Shown here piece by piece: positions 31,843 to 39,108 of a DNA stretch of 64,000 nt. Below the pieces are notes generated by a model. The model saw only the letters and a program-made list of their open reading frames with translations, ran no database searches and was not told the DNA's origin. The translations under genes were made by a program, and so were the position numbers. Within the stretch, counting starts at the first letter, position 1. Every line of letters starts with the position of its first letter. The stretch is from Micromonospora purpureochromogenes (GTDB lineage: Bacteria; Actinomycetota; Actinomycetes; Mycobacteriales; Micromonosporaceae): assembly GCF_900091515.1 (NCBI RefSeq), contig NZ_LT607410.1, positions 372,001 through 436,000 of the forward strand. Reading direction: 5' to 3'.

Positions 31843-32303
31843 CGGCACGTCCGATCCCTTTCCGGGTGGGCGATGTGGTGGAGCTGTCCGAGCAGAACTA
31901 CTGCTACGGGCTGGGCATGCTCACCCTGCGGATCGAGAAGCTGGGTCGCCGGGAGCAGCACAGCGACGGCGTCTGGATCCACCTGCGAGGCGTCGAGCTG
32001 GGGCATCCCTCCGGGTCGCGTCAGCGCCGGGTGCTTGCCCGGCTGGATGCGGTCCGGGTCCGGCCGCTCCGCGCTCCGGCCGCCCATGTACCGGTCCGTC
32101 CCGGATGGGAGTGTGCCGGTTGCGGTCGGCCGTGGCCCTGCCCCGACCGGCGAGAAAGGCTGCTCAGCGACTACGCGGGAAATCGTGCCGCCCTCGGCGT
32201 GTACCTCGGCCTGCAACTGGTGGACGCGTCCTCCGACCTGCGCCACCACCCCGCCGGAGACCTCTACGCCCGCTTCTTCGGTTGGCTGCGACCGGGCGGC
32301 TGA
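31839..32303 (+). CDS. Small protein with CxxCxxxxxC motif, unknown function
   Basis: A 154-residue protein, translationally coupled to the previous gene. The first ~90 residues look like a small beta-barrel (PIPFRVGDVVELSEQNYCYG, LTLRIEKLGRREQHSDGVWI, HLRGVEL), and the remainder holds WECAGCGRPWPCPDRRERLL, a cysteine cluster of the same spacing type as in its partner, then a helical end (HHPAGDLYARFFGWLRP). A nucleic-acid or zinc-binding role is plausible but unproven. It terminates at a near-perfect hairpin facing the toxin-region genes. Confidence 0.65.
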   Translation: MTARPIPFRVGDVVELSEQNYCYGLGMLTLRIEKLGRREQHSDGVWIHLRGVELGHPSGSRQRRVLARLDAVRVRPLRAPAAHVPVRPGWECAGCGRPWPCPDRRERLLSDYAGNRAALGVYLGLQLVDASSDLRHHPAGDLYARFFGWLRPGG

Positions 32304-32324
32304 AAGGATGATCGACTCGGTGTC

Positions 32325-32370
32325 GGCGATATGGCGGAATGAGGAACGCTCCGAGACCGCCACATCGCCG
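32325..32370. terminator. Bidirectional hairpin terminator
   Basis: GGCGATATGGCGG and CCGCCACATCGCC pair over 13 bases with one mismatch; located between the second cysteine-motif gene and the convergent candidate immunity gene. Confidence 0.65.
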
Positions 32371-32401
32371 GCCTGAAGTGGATCAACGTCGGCAGCGGTG
32401 G

Positions 32402-32653
32402 TCACTCCGGTGCGGGGCGGCCGGTGAGCGCCCGCCACAATCCCGCGCACGCCGCCTCCTCGGTGTCGAAGACCTGCCGCACGTCCCGCGTCCCGCGCTC
32501 GTACAGGCCGATCTCCCAACGCCCACCCGCCGACCGGCGCAGGAACCAGAAGTCGGGCGGCACCGGCACGTGCTCGTGCACCCCCTCCAGCTCGAAGGCG
32601 TCCGGCGACAGTCCCGTCGCCAGCAGGGCGTTGCGCACCTCGTGCCGATCCAC
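32402..32653 (-). CDS. Candidate immunity protein for the adjacent TNT toxin
   Basis: An 83-residue soluble protein encoded 63 bases downstream of the TNT-domain toxin on the same strand. It contains RHEVRNALLATGLSPDAFEL, PDFWFLRRSAGGRWEIGLYE and VFDTEEAACAGLWRALTG, an alpha-beta-alpha pattern with many aromatic and acidic residues, typical of small polymorphic-toxin partners. It is half the length of the M. tuberculosis TNT antidote (IFT) and shows no obvious likeness to it. GTG start with GGGAGG at good spacing. The function is inferred from position only. Confidence 0.55.
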   Translation of the reverse strand: MDRHEVRNALLATGLSPDAFELEGVHEHVPVPPDFWFLRRSAGGRWEIGLYERGTRDVRQVFDTEEAACAGLWRALTGRPAPE

Positions 32654-32716
32654 TCCCGACCTCCCGCTCCGCACCGGCCGCGCCGGCGGTCGCCGCTGCG
32701 GCGACCGCCCGCCGGT

Positions 32717-33394
32717 TCAGCGGACGTGTACGGCGGCAATCCCGCCACCCGTGCCGCCCCGCCGGGGCACGCCGTCGGTCACGCACACCCCGCCGGCCAG
32801 GGACTCCTCCACCAGGAACTGGTGGTCGACCAGCCACTGCACGGTCAGGTTCGCACCGGCCTGCGGCAGGTAGGCCGGGTTCAGCTGAAACTGGGTGCCC
32901 AGGCCGGGTTGGGCGAACCACGGCGCGGTCGGGCCGGAGTCGACGTCGAACGGCTTGAGCACGCAGTAGGTGTGGTAGTTCGCCAGCGGCGCGGCCGACG
33001 GAAGTGCCGGCCGCGGTGCGGGAAGCGGTGGCGTGTCGAGGCTCTGCGGCGCCAGGGAGCGGGCGCTGACCGGGGTGCCGAGCGGGGCCAGGAACGCGCC
33101 GCCGGCGAAGCCGAAGCGGTCCAGGCGGTACCCGGCCAGCAGGGTCTGCCGGGTCTTGAGCGGCGTGCCGTCCGGCGCGACGACGAAGCCGTTGACCGGC
33201 GGGAAGACGTACTCCGCGGGGGTGTCCGTGGTGTACCGGGCCAGGAACCGGCTCTCGGTCAGCCCGCCGAAGCGCTGGTAGCCGGCGAGCAGCGGCCCGA
33301 GCGGCGACGTCCCGGCGGCCTGATCGGCGGGCCCGGGAAAGAGGATCAGCGCCGCGCCGGAGAGCAGGGCGAGCAGCCAGCGTCTGCGGTCCAC
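32717..33394 (-). CDS. Secreted TNT-domain NAD(P)+ glycohydrolase toxin
   Basis: A 225-residue exported protein: signal peptide at residues 1-27 (RRRWLLALLSGAALILFPGP) and a TNT (tuberculosis necrotising toxin) fold over most of the rest. Family landmarks in order: YVFPPVNGFVVAPDGTPLKT, LAGYRLDRFGFAGGAFLAPL with GTPVSARSLAP, YCVLKPFDVDSGPTAPWF and AQPGLGTQFQLNPAYLP, then the closing LTVQWLVDHQFLVEES. The Arg/Phe of DRFG and the Gln of GTQF correspond to catalytic residues of TNT. The product would degrade NAD+ in target cells. GGGAGG precedes the GTG. A Pro-rich insert (TPPLPAPRPALPSAAP) interrupts the domain. No type VII genes adjoin; export is by the general route. Confidence 0.82.
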   Translation of the reverse strand: MDRRRWLLALLSGAALILFPGPADQAAGTSPLGPLLAGYQRFGGLTESRFLARYTTDTPAEYVFPPVNGFVVAPDGTPLKTRQTLLAGYRLDRFGFAGGAFLAPLGTPVSARSLAPQSLDTPPLPAPRPALPSAAPLANYHTYCVLKPFDVDSGPTAPWFAQPGLGTQFQLNPAYLPQAGANLTVQWLVDHQFLVEESLAGGVCVTDGVPRRGGTGGGIAAVHVR

Positions 33395-33406
33395 GACGAA
33401 CCTCCC

Positions 33407-33432
33407 GATGAAGGACGGTCAACGCCTTCATC
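33407..33432. promoter_or_regulatory. Inverted repeat at the toxin gene start
   Basis: GATGAAGG (33407-33414) and CCTTCATC (33425-33432) are perfect 8-base arms around a 10-base centre, immediately upstream of the toxin's ribosome site. It could be an operator or an RNA hairpin limiting toxin translation. Confidence 0.35.
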
Positions 33433-33492
33433 GTCGGGAGGGCGGAACGAGAATGTGAGCCTTTGTGCCGTTTGCCGCCGAACGGGGGACCG

Positions 33493-33523
33493 CTACCCGC
33501 TCGTCCCGTGGACGAGCGGGTAG
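33493..33523. terminator. Hairpin terminator after fadA2
   Basis: Perfect 14-base arms (CTACCCGCTCGTCC and complement) with a CGT loop, 14 bases beyond the thiolase stop codon on the minus strand. Confidence 0.88.
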
Positions 33524-33536
33524 TCACCCGGAACGG

Positions 33537-34829
33537 TCAGCGCTCCAGGATCGCGGTGACGCCCTGCCCGCCCGCCGCGCAAATGGAGATCAGCCCGCGG
33601 CCGCTCCCCTTCTCGGCGAGCAGCTTCGCCAGGGTGGCGACGATCCGGCCGCCGGTGGCGGCGAACGGGTGCCCGGCGGCCAGCGAGGAGCCGTTGACGT
33701 TGAGCTTGTCGCGGTCGATGGACCCGAGCGGGCCGTCCAGGCCCAGCCGGTCCTTGCAGAACTCCGGCGACTCCCAGGCGGCGAGGGTGGCCAGCACCTG
33801 CGAGGCGAACGCCTCGTGGATCTCGTAGTAGTCGAAGTCCTGCAGCGTCAGCCCGGCCCGGGCCAGCATCCGGGGCACCGCGTACGCGGGGGCCATCAGC
33901 AGCCCCTCGTCGCCGTGCACGAAGTCGACGGCGGCGGCCTCCGACCAGGAGAACCAGGCCAGCACCGGCAGGTGGTGCTCGCGCGCCCACTCCTCCGACG
34001 CGAGCAGCACCGTCGACGCGCCGTCGGTGAGCGGGGAGGAGTTGCCGGCGGTCATGGTCGCCTGGTCGGCGTCCGGGCCCTTGGCGCCGAAGACCGGCTT
34101 GAGCGAGCCCAGCTTCTCCAGGGTGGTGTCCGCGCGGAGGTTCTGGTCCCGGGTCAGCCCCAGGTACGGCGTGATCAGGTCGTCGAAGAACCCCTTGTCG
34201 TACGCGGCGGCGAGCCGCTGGTGCGACCGGAGCGCCAACTCGTCCTGCGCCTGCCGGTCGACCTGCCAGCGCACGGCCGTCCGCGCGGCGTGCTCACCCA
34301 TCGACAGCCCGGTACGCGGCTCGGCGTTGCGCGGGATCTCCGGCTTGAACGGCTGGTGCGGCCGCAGCTTCGCGGCGATCTTCAGCCGCTCGCCGAGGGT
34401 GCGGGCGGAGTTGAGCTTGAGCAGCGTGCGGCGCATGTCCTCGTTGACCGCGAGCGGCGCGTCGGAGGTGGTGTCGACGCCGCCCGCGATGCCCACCTCG
34501 ATCTGCCCGAGGGCGATCTTGTTGGCGACCAGGATCGCCGCCTCCAGGCCGGTGCCGCAGGCCTGCTGGATGTCGTACGCCGGGGTGTGCGGGTCGAGCT
34601 TCGAGCCGAGCACCACCTCGCGGGTCAGGTTGAAGTCCTTCGCGTGCTTGAGCACCGCGCCGGCGACCACCTCACCGACCCGCTGTCCGGCCAGGCCGAA
34701 CCGCGCCACCAGCCCGTCCAGCGCCGCGCCCAGCATGTCCGCATTGGACGCGTTCGCGTAGCGGGAGTTGGACCGGGCGAAGGGGATGCGGTTGCCGCCG
34801 ATGACCGCGACCCGCCGGATGCTCTGCAC
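33537..34829 (-). CDS. fadA2: Acetyl-CoA acetyltransferase (thiolase), FadA2-like
   Basis: A 430-residue thiolase, cleaving 3-oxoacyl-CoA or condensing acetyl-CoA. The nucleophilic Cys is in AYDIQQACGTGLEAAILVAN; the His is in YYEIHEAFASQVLATLA; the second active Cys is in LISICAAGGQGVTAIL, where the usual C-x-G-G-G-Q is C-A-A-G-G-Q. NSRYANASNADMLGAALDGL and SSLAAGHPFAATGGRIVATL are also conserved. The longer length fits FadI/FadA2 rather than PhaA. GGAGG lies 8 bases before the GTG. It is divergent from fabG4 across 56 bases, the same arrangement as M. tuberculosis Rv0242c/Rv0243. Confidence 0.9.
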   Translation of the reverse strand: MQSIRRVAVIGGNRIPFARSNSRYANASNADMLGAALDGLVARFGLAGQRVGEVVAGAVLKHAKDFNLTREVVLGSKLDPHTPAYDIQQACGTGLEAAILVANKIALGQIEVGIAGGVDTTSDAPLAVNEDMRRTLLKLNSARTLGERLKIAAKLRPHQPFKPEIPRNAEPRTGLSMGEHAARTAVRWQVDRQAQDELALRSHQRLAAAYDKGFFDDLITPYLGLTRDQNLRADTTLEKLGSLKPVFGAKGPDADQATMTAGNSSPLTDGASTVLLASEEWAREHHLPVLAWFSWSEAAAVDFVHGDEGLLMAPAYAVPRMLARAGLTLQDFDYYEIHEAFASQVLATLAAWESPEFCKDRLGLDGPLGSIDRDKLNVNGSSLAAGHPFAATGGRIVATLAKLLAEKGSGRGLISICAAGGQGVTAILER

Positions 34830-34861
34830 GATCCCGCCTCCGTTTCAGGACTTGCCCACAA

Positions 34862-34877
34862 CCTACTGGCCAGTAGG
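34862..34877. promoter_or_regulatory. TetR-type operator, fadA2/fabG4 divergent promoter
   Basis: CCTACTGGCCAGTAGG is a perfect 16-base palindrome centred between the two divergent start codons, only 8 bases before the fabG4 ATG. Size and symmetry fit a TetR-family site; its ACCTACT half-site recurs before the tetR gene at 42.7 kb. Confidence 0.7.
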
Positions 34878-34885
34878 CTACGCCT

Positions 34886-36241
34886 ATGACCGACAGGTAC
34901 GCGAGCTTCGTCCAATCGGGGGCCGGCCGCGCGCTGGTCAAGCGCCTCGGGCTGCCCGATCCGCCGCGACTGCGCCGGCACACGCCCGGCGACCCGCTCG
35001 TCCCCGGGCCGGTGCTGCTCGGGGCGGCCACCGGGGGCCGGCTCGTCGAGCCGGTCGGCAAGATCCTGACCGCCGCCGGGGTCGAGCTGCGCGATCCCGC
35101 CGCCGTCGCCGAGACCGCGCGCTTCGGTGCCCTGGTGTACGACGCCACCGGCATCACCGACTCCACCGGCCTGCGCCAGCTGTACGACTTCTTCCACCCG
35201 CAGGCCCGCGCGCTGCTGCCCAGCGGCCGGGTCATCGTGCTGGGCACCCCACCGGCGGAGTGCGACCCGCCGCGCGAGGCGACCGCCCAGCGGGCCCTGG
35301 AAGGGCTGACCCGCAGCATCGGCAAGGAGTTCGGCCGGGGTGTCACCGCCCAGCTCGTCTACGTCACCACGGACGGCGACCCCGGCACCCTCACCAGCCT
35401 GGAATCGACCCTCCGTTTTCTTCTCTCTGGCCGGTCCGCGTACGTCTCGGGGCAGGTGGTCCGGGTCGGTGCCGGCACCGCCCAGCCGCCGGCGGACTGG
35501 GACCGCCCGCTCGACGGGCAGGTCGTCCTCGTCACCGGGGCGGCGCGGGGCATCGGCGCGGCGCTGGCCCGGGTGCTCGCCCGCGACGGCGCGCAGGTCG
35601 TCGCGCTGGACATCCCGGCGGCCGGTGACGAGCTGGCCGCGGTGGCCAACGAGATCGGCGGCAGCACCGTCCAGCTCGACCTGACCGCCCCGGACGCTCC
35701 CACCCGGCTCGCCGAGCACCTCGCCGGCCGGCACGGCCGGGTCGACGTGGTGGTGCACAACGCCGGCATCACCCGGGACAAGACGCTGGGCCGGATGGAC
35801 GCCGACCGCTGGGACCAGGTGCTCGACGTCAACCTCTCCAGCCAGGAGCGGATCAACGACGTGCTGCTGGCCCGCGACCTGATCCCGGCCGGCGGGCGGA
35901 TCGTCTCGGTCTCCTCGATCGCCGGCATCGCCGGCAACCGGGGCCAGACCAACTACGCCACCAGCAAAGCCGGCGTGATCGGGCTGGTCGAGTCGCTGGC
36001 CCCGGCGCTGCGCGGGCGCGGGATCAGCGTCAACGCGGTCGCCCCCGGGTTCATCGAGACCCGGCTGACCGCGCGTATCCCGCTGACGCTGCGCGAGGCG
36101 GGCCGCCGGATGAACAGCATGTCGCAGGGCGGCCTGCCGGTGGACGTGGCCGAGACGATCGGCTGGCTGGCCTGGCCGGCGTCCGGCGGGGTCAGCGGCA
36201 ACGTGGTCCGGGTCTGCGGCCAGAGTCTGTTGGGGGCGTGA
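34886..36241 (+). CDS. fabG4: High-molecular-weight 3-oxoacyl-ACP reductase, FabG4-like
   Basis: A 451-residue two-domain SDR. The N-terminal ~200 residues are a degenerate flavodoxin/Rossmann-like domain lacking catalytic residues (GALVYDATGITDSTGLRQLY). The C-terminal domain is a complete SDR: nucleotide loop VVLVTGAARGIGAALARVLA, HNAG motif in VVVHNAGITRDKTLGRMDA, and the triad Ser in SVSSIAGIAGNRGQTNYATS with Y-x-x-x-K. It reduces 3-oxoacyl thioesters, with NADH in the mycobacterial homologue Rv0242c. Its stop overlaps the start of the MaoC-like dehydratase, so both act in sequence. Confidence 0.92.
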   Translation: MTDRYASFVQSGAGRALVKRLGLPDPPRLRRHTPGDPLVPGPVLLGAATGGRLVEPVGKILTAAGVELRDPAAVAETARFGALVYDATGITDSTGLRQLYDFFHPQARALLPSGRVIVLGTPPAECDPPREATAQRALEGLTRSIGKEFGRGVTAQLVYVTTDGDPGTLTSLESTLRFLLSGRSAYVSGQVVRVGAGTAQPPADWDRPLDGQVVLVTGAARGIGAALARVLARDGAQVVALDIPAAGDELAAVANEIGGSTVQLDLTAPDAPTRLAEHLAGRHGRVDVVVHNAGITRDKTLGRMDADRWDQVLDVNLSSQERINDVLLARDLIPAGGRIVSVSSIAGIAGNRGQTNYATSKAGVIGLVESLAPALRGRGISVNAVAPGFIETRLTARIPLTLREAGRRMNSMSQGGLPVDVAETIGWLAWPASGGVSGNVVRVCGQSLLGA

Positions 36242-37302
36242 TGGCGAAGCGAAAGGACCGGCCGAAGGACGGCCCGACCGAGGACCTGTCGGTCCACGAG
36301 CTGATCGACGGGCCGACGGAGGTCATCTCGGCCGACGCGTTGGCTGCCTTCCGCGCGGGCGGCTCCGGCCCCGACGCCAGCGTCGAGGCCACCCATGACC
36401 TCTCCGCGTACGCCACGACGGACCTGTCCGCGCACGCCGCCCCGGCGGCACGGGCGCGGGTCGAACTGCCCCGGATGCCCGCACCCGGCGCGCTCTACCG
36501 CCGGGCGCTGCGCGACGCGGTGCCGGTCATCGGCCGGTCCCGCCGCCCGGACGCCCCGCCGGAGGTCGAGCTGGCCGTCGGCGGCGTCACCGTGGACCGG
36601 GCGCACCTCGCCGACTACGACCGGGTCTGCGGGTTCCGGCTCTCCGACCGGCTGCCGGCGACGTACCCGCACGTGATGGGTTTTCCGCTGTCGCTGCGGC
36701 TGATGACCACGCCGGAGTTCCCCATCGCGCTGACCGGCGTGGTGCACGTGGGCAACCGGATCACCGTGCACCGCCCGATCGAGGCCGGCGAGACGCTGGA
36801 CTTCGTCACCCACGCGGAGCACCTGCGGCCGCACGAGCGGGGGCGGCAGGTCGACGTCGTCCTGGTCGGGTCGGTCGGCGGCGAGGAGGTCTGGCGCGGC
36901 GTCTCGACGTACCTGGGCAAGGAGCGCACGCCCGACGGCGGTGGGCGGCGCGACCGGGGTGAGCGGCCCGCGCCGCCGGCCGCCACCGCCCGCTGGCGGG
37001 TCGAGCCCCGGGTCGGTACGGACTACGCCCGGGTCTCCGGCGACCACAACCCGATCCACACCTCCCGGCTCGGGGCGCGGCTGCTCGGCTTCCCCCGCCC
37101 GATCGCGCACGGGATGTGGAGCAAAGCCCGCTGCCTGGCGGCGCTGGAGAGCCGGCTGCCGGAGGCGTACACGGTGGACGTGGCCTTCAAGCTGCCGGTG
37201 CCGCTGCCCGGCACCGTGGCGTTCAGCGCCACCCCGGCCTGGGACTTCGCCCTGCACGACGCGCGGACCGGCCGTCCGCACCTGGTCGGCGCCGTCCGCT
37301 GA
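36241..37302 (+). CDS. htdX: MaoC-like (R)-3-hydroxyacyl dehydratase, HtdX-like
   Basis: A 353-residue protein. The first ~85 residues are a charged, Asp/Ala-rich extension (TDLSAHAAPAARA). Next comes a hot-dog domain without catalytic residues (MGFPLSLRLMTTPEFPIALT), then a complete hydratase 2 domain with YARVSGDHNPIHTSRLGARL (catalytic Asp and His) and LGFPRPIAHGMWSKARCLAA. This double hot-dog form matches M. tuberculosis HtdX (Rv0241c), which dehydrates 3-hydroxyacyl thioesters. ATG overlaps the fabG4 stop by one base (TGATG); a GTG one codon upstream would give GTGA overlap. Confidence 0.88.
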   Translation: MAKRKDRPKDGPTEDLSVHELIDGPTEVISADALAAFRAGGSGPDASVEATHDLSAYATTDLSAHAAPAARARVELPRMPAPGALYRRALRDAVPVIGRSRRPDAPPEVELAVGGVTVDRAHLADYDRVCGFRLSDRLPATYPHVMGFPLSLRLMTTPEFPIALTGVVHVGNRITVHRPIEAGETLDFVTHAEHLRPHERGRQVDVVLVGSVGGEEVWRGVSTYLGKERTPDGGGRRDRGERPAPPAATARWRVEPRVGTDYARVSGDHNPIHTSRLGARLLGFPRPIAHGMWSKARCLAALESRLPEAYTVDVAFKLPVPLPGTVAFSATPAWDFALHDARTGRPHLVGAVR

Positions 37303-37340
37303 ACGACGCGAGGGTTGGCTTTCACTCTTTCGTGCGCTAA

Positions 37341-37365
37341 GTTGTTCTCATCTTGAGTTGTTCTC
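37341..37365. promoter_or_regulatory. Candidate NrtR operator with repeated GTTGTTCTC
   Basis: GTTGTTCTC occurs at 37341-37349 and again at 37357-37365 in the same orientation, 16 bases apart (one and a half helical turns), with CTCATCTTGAG symmetry between them. The region ends 17 bases before the GTG of the NUDIX regulator and is one of the few AT-rich stretches nearby, so it is probably the operator/promoter of the four-gene operon. Confidence 0.55.
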
Positions 37366-37382
37366 GAAGTGAGAGGGACGCC

Positions 37383-38135
37383 GTGAACGAGCAGGACTTC
37401 CTCGCCGCGTACGACCCCTCGGCCTACCCCTCGATCGCCGTCACCGTCGACGTGGTCGCGCTGACCATCCGCGACGGCGAGCTGTACCTGCTGCTGATCC
37501 GTCGGGGCCAACCGCCGTACGAGGGCCACTGGGCGCTGCCCGGCGGGTTCGTCCGCCCCGACGAGGACCTGGCCACCGGCGCGCGCCGGGAGCTGGCCGA
37601 GGAAACCGGGCTCGGCGGCGAACGGCTGCGCCGCGTACACCTGGAACAGCTCGCCAGCTACGGCGCCGTCGACCGCGACCCGCGGATGCGCGTCGTCTCC
37701 GTCGCCCACCTCGCATTCGCACCCGATTTGCCCGACCCGGCCGCCGGCACCGACGCCGACGAGGCGATCTGGCTGCCGGTGACCGCACTGACCAGCCGGC
37801 AGCTCGCCTTCGACCACGGCCGGATCATCGACGACGGGCTGGAACGGGCCCGCGCCAAGCTGGAGTACACCCCGCTGGCCACCCGCTTCCTCGACGGCGA
37901 GTTCACCATCAGCGAGCTGCGCGCCGTCTACGAGACGGTGTGGGGGCACCCGCTGCACGCCGGCAACTTCCACCGCAAGGTGCTCTCCGTGCCGGGCTTC
38001 GTGGAGAGCACCGGCGCCAGCACCGAACGGGGCGGGGCCCGGGGCGGGCCCCGCGCCAAGCTCTACCGGGCCGGCGACGCCCGGCTGCTGCACCCGGCGC
38101 TGCTGCGCCCCGCCCGCGAGGAGACGGTCCGGTGA
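37383..38135 (+). CDS. NrtR-like transcriptional regulator with NUDIX domain
   Basis: A 250-residue protein in two parts. Residues ~15-150 form a NUDIX domain (VTVDVVALTIRDGELYLLLI) whose box is intact: GGFVRPDEDLATGARRELAE followed by ETGL, matching Gx5Ex7REUxEExGU, so it could still hydrolyse ADP-ribose or a related substrate. Residues ~165-235 form the winged helix typical of NrtR (FTISELRAVYETVWGHPLHA then GNFHRKVLSVPGFVES). NrtR proteins repress NAD-related genes and release DNA on binding ADP-ribose. GAGAGGG gives the ribosome site. It is the first gene of a four-gene coupled operon; no NAD-synthesis genes are near. Confidence 0.88.
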   Translation: MNEQDFLAAYDPSAYPSIAVTVDVVALTIRDGELYLLLIRRGQPPYEGHWALPGGFVRPDEDLATGARRELAEETGLGGERLRRVHLEQLASYGAVDRDPRMRVVSVAHLAFAPDLPDPAAGTDADEAIWLPVTALTSRQLAFDHGRIIDDGLERARAKLEYTPLATRFLDGEFTISELRAVYETVWGHPLHAGNFHRKVLSVPGFVESTGASTERGGARGGPRAKLYRAGDARLLHPALLRPAREETVR

Positions 38136-39100
38136 GGACCGACGAGGCGATCCGGCTGGTCGCGGCGTCCCGCACCGACGAGGAGCTGTTCGGCACGACG
38201 GAGCCGGCCCGCCGCTACCGGCGGCTGGTCGCGGCCCTGCACCCCGACCGGCTGGGCGCGGCCGACCAGCGGGTACGCGCCGAGGCCGCCGACGCGCTGG
38301 CCCGGGTCACCACCCGGTGGCGGGCCCGAGGCACGCTCGGCGACTACCGGCTCACCCGCCTCGCGCACGTCGGCGACCTCGCCGACCTGTACGACGTCGG
38401 GGCGGACCGGCTGCTCAAGCTGCCCCGCAGCCCGGCCGACAACGACCTGATGATCCGTGAGGCGCACGCCCTGCGGGTGATCGAGGAGCGGGGCGACCCC
38501 CGGCACCTGCCGTACGTGCCCCGACTGGTCGACTCGCTGCGGACCCGCGACCCGGCCACCGGTGTCGAACGGCAGGTCACCGTGCTGGCCACCGCGCCCG
38601 GCCTGCGCAGCCTCGACGAGGTGCGCCGGGCGTATCCGGACGGGCTGGACGGCCGCGACGTGGCCTGGATGTGGCGGCAGCTCCTGGTCGCGCTCGGCCT
38701 GGCCCACCGGGCCGGCGTGGTGCACGGCGCGGTGCTGCCCCGGCACGTCCTGGTCGAGCCCGACGCGCACGGCGTGGTGCTCGTCGACTGGTGCTTCTCG
38801 GTGGTCGACGGCGACGCGGTCCCGGCCCTGGTGCCCGGCCACGAGGACTGGTACCCGCCGGAGGTCCCCGCGAGGCGACCGTGCGGCCCAGGCACCGACA
38901 TCGCGATGGCCGCCCGCTGCATGACCGACCTGATGGGCGACGGGGCACCGCACGCGCTGCGCGACTTCGCCGCCGGGTGCCGACGCCCCGCCCTGAACGC
39001 CCGACCCGACGACGCCTGGCGACTGCTGGGCGAGCTGGACCAGGTCCTGGACCGGCAGTACGGGCCGCGCACCTTCCGCCCCTTCACCCTCACCCGTTAG
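38132..39100 (+). CDS. J-domain-like / protein pseudokinase fusion
   Basis: A 322-residue protein. Residues ~1-65 resemble a DnaJ J-domain: helix, then AALHPDRLGAADQRVRAEAA with the HPD tripeptide and a following helix. The rest is a protein-kinase fold: a lysine in LLKLPRSPADNDLMIREAHA (with the helix-C Glu), a hinge region (VTVLATAPGLRSLDEV), the catalytic loop GVVHGAVLPRHVLVEPDAHG and the metal loop VVLVDWCFS. The HRD aspartate is replaced (H-G-A-V), and DFG is DWC, so it is probably an inactive or atypical kinase. GTG overlaps the NUDIX stop (GTGA). I know of no named family with this fusion. Confidence 0.75.
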   Translation: MRTDEAIRLVAASRTDEELFGTTEPARRYRRLVAALHPDRLGAADQRVRAEAADALARVTTRWRARGTLGDYRLTRLAHVGDLADLYDVGADRLLKLPRSPADNDLMIREAHALRVIEERGDPRHLPYVPRLVDSLRTRDPATGVERQVTVLATAPGLRSLDEVRRAYPDGLDGRDVAWMWRQLLVALGLAHRAGVVHGAVLPRHVLVEPDAHGVVLVDWCFSVVDGDAVPALVPGHEDWYPPEVPARRPCGPGTDIAMAARCMTDLMGDGAPHALRDFAAGCRRPALNARPDDAWRLLGELDQVLDRQYGPRTFRPFTLTR

Positions 39101-39108
39101 GAGCTGTC

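Noticed and set aside
36238..36240. GTG as the start of the HtdX-like gene
   Set aside because: The adjoining ATG is one codon later; both are possible, but ATG is the stronger start and gives the TGATG coupling.
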